The notes under the pieces were generated by a model, which saw only the letters and a program-made list of their open reading frames with translations, was not told where the DNA came from and did not search any database. The position numbers were made by a program, and so were the translations under genes. A stretch of 64,000 nucleotides of DNA from positions 1 through 64,000 of the forward strand of contig JBCCHB010000013.1 of assembly GCA_039028975.1 (NCBI GenBank), written 5' to 3'. This document shows positions 26,572 through 33,864 of the stretch, one piece after another. Each line of letters opens with the position of its first letter. Position 1 is the stretch's first letter. The DNA is from JAHBNG01 sp039028975 (GTDB lineage: Bacteria; Chloroflexota; Anaerolineae; Caldilineales; Caldilineaceae).

Positions 26572-26843
26572 AAAAAGAGTACGATTTTAGCGATGGCAAA
26601 CGTGGGGCAATCGATCCTACACCTCCAGGCAAAACGCGTATTACCATTCGGCTTGATAACGACATAATCGATTGGTTTCGTAATCAGGTTGAATTAGCAG
26701 GAGGCGGCAACTATCAAACATTGATCAATCAGGTGCTGTGTGAACACATTCAGAATCGCCAAGTGTCTTTGGAAGAGACTTTACGTCGCATCATCCGTGA
26801 AGAGCTCTCAAACTCTAGTGCTACCGAGGTGGTAGCTGCATGA
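26568..26843 (+). CDS. brnA: BrnA family antitoxin
   Basis: Antitoxin partner, 91 residues, with the BrnA ribbon-helix-helix-like core KTRITIRLDNDIIDWFR near residue 23 and GGGNYQTLINQVL near 49. It neutralises BrnT and is expected to repress the pair. It begins inside the end of brnT (ATGA). Oddly its own end also overlaps by four bases the start of an enolase-superfamily gene, so the toxin-antitoxin pair and a metabolic gene look translationally coupled. Confidence 0.9.
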   Translation: MKKEYDFSDGKRGAIDPTPPGKTRITIRLDNDIIDWFRNQVELAGGGNYQTLINQVLCEHIQNRQVSLEETLRRIIREELSNSSATEVVAA

Positions 26844-28108
26844 AACCATCACTTCGCATCAAAGAGATCGAACGCATCACCTTGCGGGTCCCCTTTACCC
26901 CGCGAGTACAGCAGTGGAACGCACTTTTGGTTTGGCAGTGGCAGATTGTGGAGATCATCCGCATCATAACTGAGGATGGGACGGTGGGGTACGGCGAGAC
27001 GCTGCCCCACTATACATGGGGAGCGGTGCCGGATGAGGCGATTGAGCGGGCACGCGGGCGCAACCCAGTGGAGCTGTTAGGGGACGATAGCCTGGGTGCT
27101 GGACTGCAGATGGCTCTCTACGATGTGGTAGGGAAGGCTTTAGAGGTACCAGTCCATCGCCTTTTCAATCTTCCCAAAGTGCGAGATTGGTGTCCCATTG
27201 CTTGGTGGAATACGAAAATGGGTGCGGATGACCTGGCTGCTGAGGCCCAGGATGCTGTAGAGAAGGGTTATATCTTTCACAAATTTAAGGCACGCCCTTG
27301 GATCTGCGTATATGAGCAGGTTGAGAAGATCAGCGCGGTGACGCCACCCCACTATCGCTTAGACTTAGACTGGAATAGCATGTTGCTCAATGTAGGAACG
27401 GCTGCTCCTGTCTTGCGGAAGCTGGATACGTATGAACGGGTCTCTATCTACGAAGGACCCATTCCCCAACATGATGTGGAGGGGCTACGGGAGCTGCGTC
27501 GTAAGGTGGCTCATCCCATTGCCCTGCACTTTGGGGTACCGCCCTTCCCCACCGCGGTGAGCGAATCTGTCTGCGATGGTTTTGTGATTGGGGGCGGTGT
27601 GGCCAACGTGTTACGTCAAGGCACATTAGCTGCCGAGTTTGCCAAGCCCTTCTGGCTACAGTTGGTTGGTGTAGGGCTGGTTACGGCCCTATCGGCCCAC
27701 TTGGGCGCTGTGTTGCCCTTTGCCCAATGGCCGACGATTACCTGCCTCAACAATTACAGTGATAGTCTGCTGGTGGAGCCTCTGGTGATCTCTGGTGGCT
27801 ATCTACAGGTGCCGGATGGCCCAGGCTTGGGTGTCCAAGTCAATGAGGAGGCGTTAGAGCGCTACCGGATGGAACCACCGTATCAGTTGCCAGACGAGCG
27901 ACATATTCTGTCGGTCGTTTGGCCTGGTGGACGAACGGTTCACTTTGCCAATATGAAGGATCACTGCTGGCCTCACTTTATGGCTGGCAATGATCCGGCC
28001 CAAGAACCTGGTGTTCAGTTACAGATCTGGAAGGATGATGGCTCGCCTGAATGGACCGATCTTTGCGAGCGAGTGCAACAAGGACCTGTACGGGATCGAC
28101 AAATTTAA
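26840..28108 (+). CDS. Divergent enolase-superfamily protein
   Basis: Protein of 422 residues related to mandelate racemase/muconate cycloisomerase enzymes. The capping domain (RVPFTPRVQQWN, GYGETLPHYTW) and barrel are recognisable. A KxK base motif is present (FHKFKARPW near residue 155), and metal ligands appear as Asp in RLDLDWN and Glu in IYEGPIPQ. The third ligand, normally Glu or Asp, seems to be His in IALHFGVPP. The last 60 residues extend beyond the usual end. It overlaps brnA by four bases. Likely a dehydratase or isomerase of unknown substrate. Confidence 0.7.
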   Translation: MKPSLRIKEIERITLRVPFTPRVQQWNALLVWQWQIVEIIRIITEDGTVGYGETLPHYTWGAVPDEAIERARGRNPVELLGDDSLGAGLQMALYDVVGKALEVPVHRLFNLPKVRDWCPIAWWNTKMGADDLAAEAQDAVEKGYIFHKFKARPWICVYEQVEKISAVTPPHYRLDLDWNSMLLNVGTAAPVLRKLDTYERVSIYEGPIPQHDVEGLRELRRKVAHPIALHFGVPPFPTAVSESVCDGFVIGGGVANVLRQGTLAAEFAKPFWLQLVGVGLVTALSAHLGAVLPFAQWPTITCLNNYSDSLLVEPLVISGGYLQVPDGPGLGVQVNEEALERYRMEPPYQLPDERHILSVVWPGGRTVHFANMKDHCWPHFMAGNDPAQEPGVQLQIWKDDGSPEWTDLCERVQQGPVRDRQI

Positions 28109-28167
28109 CAACAAAATCAAATGAGCCATGGATTGCAATGAAAGCGCAAGAAGCAAGGCTTGGACTA

Positions 28168-28827
28168 TCACGCAGCAAGCGGTTGGTCTATCAGCTGGTT
28201 TGCAAGCGTAAGCAGGTCTTGCAGGAGCCCTGAAAAGGATTGTTTATCTTTATAGCCGTGGACGATTGTATTCCGTGCTTGCACGCCAGAGCGGAGAATC
28301 TGATACTGTTCTTTGCTGAGCAGACCGTAGGTGAAGAGGCTCTTAATGAGGTGTAATGGACTATCTTGTTCTACTGGGACATCCTTTGTTTGGGCATTGC
28401 GACGCAGGATAGCTTCGAGCGCAGACACAGCTAGAATGAGTGCGGCTTCACCATGTTCCTGAGCGGATAATTGATTGGCTTCTTGTAGACGGTACGCAAT
28501 ATCATCTTTATTCAGCGATGCCCCATTCTTTCTATGTGGTTCACCTTGGTTTGAGACGACTAAATCAATACGCCAGCCATCTTGACTATCAATTACTTTG
28601 GCAAGTTCATCCAGTTTTGGTGTCTCAGTCAGTGATTCATAGTCTCTGACTTCCACAATGACATTTTCGGATGAGCTGTAGGCTAGGATGTCCAGAGAAA
28701 AAGAACGCAAAAATTCCGGAAGCTGCTCAGCCGACGGAGCTACAATCACGTCATATCCCTGTTGATGATATTCATCCGCGACATTCTGCAACTGCACTTG
28801 TTTAGTAGAATTAGCATTCTGGGTCAT
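28168..28827 (-). CDS. REase-like plus HEPN-like domain protein, paired with RusA-like gene
   Basis: A 219-residue protein in two parts. Residues about 20-100 look like a restriction-endonuclease-type fold (LDILAYSSSENVIVEVRDYE, with Arg in place of the usual catalytic Lys). Residues about 110-215 are helical and contain RNTIVHGY, with Arg185 and His190 matching the R-X4-6-H motif of HEPN ribonucleases. It starts one base inside the stop of the RusA-like gene (TGATG), so the two are coupled. Domain calls are from motif reading only. Possibly a defence or DNA-processing module. Confidence 0.55.
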   Translation of the reverse strand: MTQNANSTKQVQLQNVADEYHQQGYDVIVAPSAEQLPEFLRSFSLDILAYSSSENVIVEVRDYESLTETPKLDELAKVIDSQDGWRIDLVVSNQGEPHRKNGASLNKDDIAYRLQEANQLSAQEHGEAALILAVSALEAILRRNAQTKDVPVEQDSPLHLIKSLFTYGLLSKEQYQILRSGVQARNTIVHGYKDKQSFSGLLQDLLTLANQLIDQPLAA

Positions 28828-29237
28828 CAGATCAATTCCTCGTGATCAGGAGCCAACTCAATACGGACATAAATGAACTCTTCTCCTTGACAAAATCCCT
28901 GAGCAAGAACTGGAGACATACCGCGAACATGGAAGCGCCCATTCAAGTCGGTCTTGCGAATATACGTATCGGTAATCTGAGAATCATCTACATATATCAG
29001 CCCGTTCAATGCATCTTGAATTGGTTTGACCATGTTATCGTTATCGATACGCGCTGTTACGCCATCGTGGTAATAGACAACCGTAAGTTTTAGCCGAAGC
29101 TTTACTGGCGGTGTATGATCGGGCCAATCCTGTGCTGCAGCTTGACGGACCGCTCGCTGCCATGAACGTAATCGTTCGACGTTATGGGTCTGATGTGAAA
29201 CAGGCGGACCTCCTATCGTGAATTCAAATGGCAGCAT
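28827..29237 (-). CDS. RusA-like Holliday junction resolvase family protein
   Basis: A 136-residue protein with the RusA motif: acidic and Asn residues DNDNMVKPIQDALNG near residues 65-80, followed by YVDDSQIT near 84. These match the metal-binding Asp residues and the Lys of RusA enzymes, which cut four-way DNA junctions. RusA proteins are usually prophage genes, but no phage genes are nearby. It overlaps by one base the gene for a REase/HEPN-like protein downstream on the same strand. Confidence 0.8.
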   Translation of the reverse strand: MLPFEFTIGGPPVSHQTHNVERLRSWQRAVRQAAAQDWPDHTPPVKLRLKLTVVYYHDGVTARIDNDNMVKPIQDALNGLIYVDDSQITDTYIRKTDLNGRFHVRGMSPVLAQGFCQGEEFIYVRIELAPDHEELI

Positions 29238-29314
29238 GATTAGTTATCCGCCAGCTATATCTGTAAAGAGTTCATGAAAACAGTATAGCATAACCTAGCA
29301 AAGAGGAGAAGTAA

Positions 29315-29413
29315 ATGCGCATCGCTACCGGTTGTATAAGCCACGAAACCAGTACCTTTACCCCCGTTCCAACTACGCAGGAGAGTTTTTTTGAGCGATT
29401 TGGAATAGCGTAA
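29315..29413 (+). pseudogene. N-terminal remnant of M81 (MlrC-like) metallopeptidase gene
   Basis: A 32-codon frame starts MRIATGCISHETSTFTPVPT, which closely resembles the start of MlrC/M81-family proteins (G-x-x-H-E-T-x-T-F). It has an intact AAGAGGAG ribosome binding site but stops after IA; the other roughly 450 residues are missing. The next gene, an aldo/keto reductase, begins 9 bp later. Probably left by a deletion. Confidence 0.65.
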
Positions 29414-29422
29414 GGAACCATT

Positions 29423-30328
29423 ATGGAATATCGAAAACTGGGCAGAACAGACCTCAACGTTAGCTCTATTGCCTTAGGCTGTGTCACCTTTGATCGCGAA
29501 ATAGATCCGGCGACATCGTTTACCATCATGGATCACGCCATTGAGCGAGAGATCAACTTATTCGACACGGCAGAGTCTTACTCAGAGGGGAAATCCGAAA
29601 CGGTCGTTGGAAAGTGGTTGAAAGAGAGTAGGAAACGGGATCAGATCGTTTTGGCAACCAAAGCCAGCCCGCCCTTGGGCAAGCGACTCATTGAGGCAGC
29701 AGAGGCCAGCCTGACCCGCCTGCAAACCGACGTCATCGATCTCTACCAACTTCACAACTGGGATGAAGCTACTCCCGTAGAAGAGACCATGGAGGCGCTC
29801 AATACGCTGGTGGAACAGGGCAAAGTGCGCTATATTGGCTGCAGCAACTTTATGGCTTGGCAGCTCTGCAAAGCCCAGTGGAAGGCAGATGTCAACGGCT
29901 GGCCCCGTATGGAGTCCGTGCAGCCCAACTACAACGTATCCATACGCGATATTGAGGCCGAGCTATTGCCCTTCTGTGCCGAAGAAGAGATTGGTACTAT
30001 CACGTATAGCCCACTGGGTGCTGGCTTTCTGACGGGGAAGTATCACACCGTTGGCGCGTCGCCGCAAGGGACTCGGTTCGACGTCAAGCCCGCGCACTGG
30101 GATGTCTACAAAGGACCGACCTCCATGCGGCGAATGGAAGGATTGCGTGCTCAGGCAGAAATGAGTGGACGCAGCATGGTCAATCTGGCCCTCTCTTGGG
30201 TGATTGGGCAGCCAGGTGTCACATCGGTCTTGATCGGCGCACGCAAGTTATCTCACATTGACCAAGCGTTTGAAGCCGAACAAATGGGACTAGAGCCGGA
30301 TCTGCGCGAGATACTCAATAGGCTTTAA
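29423..30328 (+). CDS. Aldo/keto reductase
   Basis: TIM-barrel NADPH-dependent reductase, 301 residues. It has the family start MEYRKLGRTDLNVSSIALG, the Asp/Tyr site LFDTAESYSEGKSE, Lys in VLATKASPP and His in DLYQLHNWDE. The late segment GVTSVLIGARKLSHI is typical. AAGGA lies 8 bp before the ATG; this site and the adjoining remnant suggest the upstream gene was lost but the reductase kept its own start. Only distantly similar to the reductase at 22322. Confidence 0.9.
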   Translation: MEYRKLGRTDLNVSSIALGCVTFDREIDPATSFTIMDHAIEREINLFDTAESYSEGKSETVVGKWLKESRKRDQIVLATKASPPLGKRLIEAAEASLTRLQTDVIDLYQLHNWDEATPVEETMEALNTLVEQGKVRYIGCSNFMAWQLCKAQWKADVNGWPRMESVQPNYNVSIRDIEAELLPFCAEEEIGTITYSPLGAGFLTGKYHTVGASPQGTRFDVKPAHWDVYKGPTSMRRMEGLRAQAEMSGRSMVNLALSWVIGQPGVTSVLIGARKLSHIDQAFEAEQMGLEPDLREILNRL

Positions 30329-30353
30329 GTTGAATTTTGTTTGTTTTTGGAGA

Positions 30354-30383
30354 TTGACAGTTGAGCAGCGTTTATGTTAGGTT
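30354..30383 (+). promoter_or_regulatory. Possible promoter of Uma2 gene
   Basis: TTGACA (30354-30359) is followed after 18 bp by TAGGTT (30378-30383), a poor -10. It lies about 46 bp before the ATG, in the 101-bp gap between the reductase and Uma2 genes. Confidence 0.3.
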
Positions 30384-30429
30384 GTAGCAGACTGTCTTCA
30401 CTGAGTATATTTTGAATAAAGGATGAACT

Positions 30430-31029
30430 ATGGCAACACCAACCCTTGTTCAAGCTAATGTCCCAACTTTCGCTCCATCTACAGTAGATAAACTCATTAC
30501 AGGTGATGAACTATTCGCAATGGGCGACATTGGTCGGACTGAACTAGTCGAAGGAAGGATTGCCCATCTGATACCTACAGGCTACAAGCACGGCTACTAT
30601 GAAGTCAATATTGCGTCTGAGTTGTTTAACTTCGTCAAGGCACACAAACTGGGACGCGTATTGGGTGGTGAGGTAGGCGTTTATACAGCACGAAACCCTG
30701 ACTCTGTACGTGTCGTTGATGCAGCATTTATCTCGCATGAGCGATATGCAAAGGTCCGCTCGCATAGTTACCTGGACGTTTGTCCAGAACTCCTAGTCGA
30801 AGTCCTATCTCCAGATGACTCATGGAGCGATGTTCATGAAAAATTGGGTGAGTACTTCTCCATTGAGACACAAATTGTGTGGGTAGTTGACCCACGGTTG
30901 GAGCAGATTCATATCTATCGTTCGTTAGATGATGTCACTCGCTTAACTATAGATGATGAACTGACGGGCGGTAATATTCTGCCAGGGTTTCGTATTCCAG
31001 TACGTGAAATTTTTGATACGGAAGAATGA
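30430..31029 (+). CDS. Uma2 family putative endonuclease
   Basis: A 199-residue Uma2 (DUF820) protein of PD-(D/E)XK fold. Core elements are visible: RTELVEGRIAHLIPTG near residue 36, VVDAAFISHERYAK near 95 with the catalytic Asp, and ELLVEVLSPDDSWSDV near 121, with WVVDPRLEQIHIY near 154. The C-terminus ends after the core, without a coiled coil. The next gene probably starts 25 bp after the stop. No certain cellular role is known. Confidence 0.85.
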   Translation: MATPTLVQANVPTFAPSTVDKLITGDELFAMGDIGRTELVEGRIAHLIPTGYKHGYYEVNIASELFNFVKAHKLGRVLGGEVGVYTARNPDSVRVVDAAFISHERYAKVRSHSYLDVCPELLVEVLSPDDSWSDVHEKLGEYFSIETQIVWVVDPRLEQIHIYRSLDDVTRLTIDDELTGGNILPGFRIPVREIFDTEE

Positions 31030-31054
31030 GTGTTTGTCTAAAAGGAAAACCCAT

Positions 31055-32059
31055 ATGCCCGCTTGGAACCAAACCGATACAGACCGTGAATTTGTAGATC
31101 GCCACATCGAGCCATACCTACCAGATAGAATTTTTGACGCCCACGCTCATCTATTCTGCCATGCCCATTATGCGTCCGGGGCCATGCCGTCCAATTTAGA
31201 AGGGACACCAACAGAGATTGGTTTAGCCGTCTACCGTGACTATATGGAGTGGCTTCACCCCAAGCAGCGTACGGTTGGGGGCCTCTTCTTTGGCTTGGCC
31301 TTCTTGGGTGACCGAGTAGGGAACAACGATTTTGTGGCTCAAGAGACGGCACATGGTCAGTACAATGATTTTACATCCTATGGGCAGATGATTATTGACC
31401 CCAGCATGGATCCAGGTTATGTGCAGCAGGAGGTCAAGCGGCATGGTTTTGTAGGCCTCAAACCCTACCATCTCATGGCCCAAACAGATGGCCCCACTTT
31501 CCAAGCCCCTATCGAGGCATACTTGGCTGAGGAGCATGTACAGGTAGCCCATGAACTTGGGCTGTCTATCACCCTCCACATGGTGCTGGATCGGGCCATG
31601 GCAGAACCAGCCAACCAAGACACCATCCGGCGCTACTGTGAAACCTATCCCAATATGCGTATGATTTTGGCTCATGCCGCTCGGGGTTTTAATCCGTGGC
31701 ACACCATCGAAGGCATTCACACATTGGCTGGGCTGGACAATGTTTGGTGTGATACCTCAGCAGTGACTGAGGCCGGCGCGTTTGAAGCCATTGTGGAGAC
31801 GCTGGGACACGAGCGGCTGCTATATGGTACCGACTTTCATGTCAGTCACCTACGCGGGCGTTGCGTGGCCATTGGCGATTCGTTCCACTGGCTCTATGCC
31901 GAAGAGATGGGGTTGGAGGAGAAGCACATCAATCTGCAGCCGGTATTGATTGGCTTGGAGTCGCTACGCAGCCTGATTCTGGCTATGCATCGACTGAAGT
32001 TAAGTGAGCGGCAGATTGAAGATATTTTTTATGGTAATGGGATAGCGCTGTGGGGATAG
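31055..32059 (+). CDS. Amidohydrolase family (Amidohydro_2-like) protein
   Basis: Metal-dependent hydrolase or decarboxylase-like TIM barrel of 334 residues. The metal site HxH is in IFDAHAHLF near residue 29; other conserved pieces are MRMILAHAARGF near 207, VWCDTSAVTE near 230 and LLYGTDFHVSH near 256 with the metal/base Asp. The start used here has AAAGGA 9 bp upstream; a longer frame overlapping the Uma2 gene is less likely. Actual reaction unknown. Confidence 0.82.
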   Translation: MPAWNQTDTDREFVDRHIEPYLPDRIFDAHAHLFCHAHYASGAMPSNLEGTPTEIGLAVYRDYMEWLHPKQRTVGGLFFGLAFLGDRVGNNDFVAQETAHGQYNDFTSYGQMIIDPSMDPGYVQQEVKRHGFVGLKPYHLMAQTDGPTFQAPIEAYLAEEHVQVAHELGLSITLHMVLDRAMAEPANQDTIRRYCETYPNMRMILAHAARGFNPWHTIEGIHTLAGLDNVWCDTSAVTEAGAFEAIVETLGHERLLYGTDFHVSHLRGRCVAIGDSFHWLYAEEMGLEEKHINLQPVLIGLESLRSLILAMHRLKLSERQIEDIFYGNGIALWG

Positions 32060-32316
32060 TTTGACTCCGGACAGAGTCGGCTTATCGCGGTTAAGGACTC
32101 AACGATTCCCCGTCCGGAATGGTAAATTCTCTATTACAAAGAGCTTCTCGATACCCTCTGGTGCAACCTTACAAGGAACCAATGGCAGGGGTGAGATATG
32201 GATTGGCAAGCTTTCCGAAGCATATCAACTGGGGTATAATTCTTAATTGCTCGAAGACTGGTTTAGATCATTTTAGGCAACCCAATCTCATAGAAGGAGA
32301 CAAAATAGAGCAAATC

Positions 32317-33354
32317 ATGTCTAAGCTATTAACCACGCTTGCGTTAGGTGCAGCCCTCATCATCATGGTGGGCTGCGGTACCGGCCAAACTGATGCGGCC
32401 AGGATCGAGGCTGCTGTGCAAGCCACATTAGCTGCCCAGCCGACGGTCGCGCCGCAGCTTATCGAGGTAACCCGCATTGTCGAAGTGACGGTTGCGCCTT
32501 CTGGGGTTGACGTACCAACCTCGAATGAAGAGCCGACTCAAGCAGATGCCAACACTGAATCTAATACAGACGCAGATAACGCTGAACCTATCAGCGATAC
32601 CTCCAACGATGGCGCAAGCAATGATGCGGGAGCAGAATCAAGTGAAGAGACAGGTAATGCGGCCCCTCAACCAATCGCAATAAATCCCCAAACGGGCTGT
32701 CCCGACGCGTCCAACAATCAATATTCATTGATTCCCATGGAGGCTGTCGATACCAACCACCCCGATGAACTTCATGGTGATCTAAACCTGGCTTTACGTG
32801 GCTATGAACCAACAGACAAATCGTTGGATCTGGTCTTTTTGGGCGCGGTGGGTGAAGATCCACCCCAAATGAGCGGCCTCTTTGCAGATCAGCGTTTGCC
32901 CGTCCTCACAGCAGCCTATCAAGTCCGTGACTGGGATTGGGGCTGTGGGGATCATGGTTGTCCCAAAGACGAATTCGTTGATAGTGCTGAGGTTACGGCT
33001 GTCGCCGTTGCCACCAACCCAGGTGAGATAGTCAATTTTCCCAGCACAGAAAGTGAAATTATTGGCGGGGGCTACATTGCTGCCGTACTCTATGCCGCTC
33101 CCTCCCGCCTGACCCTTGGCTATACTCGGGATGGCTCAGTTGCGGGTGGCTATACGGTTCATCTAGAAAACTTCTGTGTCGATCCCAACCTGATGACGCT
33201 TTATCGTGCCAGCAACGCTACCGGACGTACCCAATTACCTGGTTTGCTGAAAGGTGAATCAGTGGGTGTGGCCGGTTCGACAGAGATGATCGTTGCCATC
33301 CGCATCCGCGGCAGCTTTATGGATCCCCGATCGGAAGGCGATTGGTGGCGGTAG
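32317..33354 (+). CDS. Secreted lipoprotein, unknown function
   Basis: A 345-residue predicted lipoprotein with lipobox MVGC at Cys20. After the signal comes RIEAAVQATLAAQPTVAPQ and VTRIVEVTVAPSG, a stretch style common in Chloroflexota lipoproteins, then an Asp/Asn/Glu-rich linker to about residue 125. The C-terminal 210 residues are a folded domain I do not recognise; its Cys residues (CPDAS, WGCGDHGCP, ENFC) may form disulfides. The start fits the lipobox although the GAAGGAGA site is 16 bp away. It opens the block of secreted proteins. Confidence 0.65.
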   Translation: MSKLLTTLALGAALIIMVGCGTGQTDAARIEAAVQATLAAQPTVAPQLIEVTRIVEVTVAPSGVDVPTSNEEPTQADANTESNTDADNAEPISDTSNDGASNDAGAESSEETGNAAPQPIAINPQTGCPDASNNQYSLIPMEAVDTNHPDELHGDLNLALRGYEPTDKSLDLVFLGAVGEDPPQMSGLFADQRLPVLTAAYQVRDWDWGCGDHGCPKDEFVDSAEVTAVAVATNPGEIVNFPSTESEIIGGGYIAAVLYAAPSRLTLGYTRDGSVAGGYTVHLENFCVDPNLMTLYRASNATGRTQLPGLLKGESVGVAGSTEMIVAIRIRGSFMDPRSEGDWWR

Positions 33355-33403
33355 CGAGTATCTCTACCGCTTAGTACTTTCTCAGCTCCACAAAAACCAA
33401 CCA

Positions 33404-33431
33404 AATCTGCTCCGAAAATTCGGAGTAGATT
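33404..33431. terminator. Strong hairpin after lipoprotein gene
   Basis: AATCTGCTCCGAA pairs with TTCGGAGTAGATT over 13 bp with a single G-U pair. It lies 50 bp after the lipoprotein stop codon. No U tract follows, so it may protect mRNA ends or act as a binding site rather than terminate. Confidence 0.4.
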
Positions 33432-33499
33432 CGGTCCCCAGTGCCAACTTTTCGGCGTTCTCCTTTCGTATCCTTCTCTTCATAATCAATAGACTAATA

Positions 33500-33549
33500 C
33501 AGTAGGCACGCCACATGCCGCACGAGGGCGTGCTCACTGTATCGTTGCG
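33500..33549. repeat. Inverted repeat
   Basis: CAGTAGGCACGCC (33500-33512) and GGCGTGCTCACTG (33537-33549) are complementary except for two positions, around a 24-base centre. No role can be assigned. Confidence 0.4.
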
Positions 33550-33609
33550 GTCTGCTGATAATTTCCACCTTATGTTCGTTTAGCCTGAGAAAACCTGTCT
33601 CAGCCAGCA

Positions 33610-33644
33610 TGTGTACCATCCAATGGTACACAAAAAATGGTACA
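33610..33644. promoter_or_regulatory. Operator-like cluster of ATGGTACA sites
   Basis: TGTGTACCAT and ATGGTACACA form a perfect 10-bp inverted repeat around CCA, and a third copy ATGGTACA follows at 33637-33644. Three copies of one 8-bp half-site within 35 bp suggest a protein-binding site. It lies about 220 bp before the von Willebrand A gene. Confidence 0.45.
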
Positions 33645-33864
33645 GTTTTGGCCCTTGAATTGATTCGTCAATTGGAGGATGATAGGGCGAAACCTTTTGA
33701 TTTCAAACAGGATTCAGCATAGATGTAACAGCTTGGACTGTAATAGACAATAGACTCGTGAATAGAAGATAAACAACACCCCATGCGGGCGAGTGAAACC
33801 CTATTGCGTAACGAAAAGTATAGTCAGTAAACGTATAGTCAACAGAAGTAAAGGAACCCCAACC

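Larger units (their letters stand above)
33355..33864. other. Intergenic region with three inverted repeats
   Basis: A 510-bp gap with no gene. Three inverted repeats at 33404, 33500 and 33610 are listed separately. The right end includes an AAAGGAACC ribosome binding site for the von Willebrand A gene. Confidence 0.6.
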
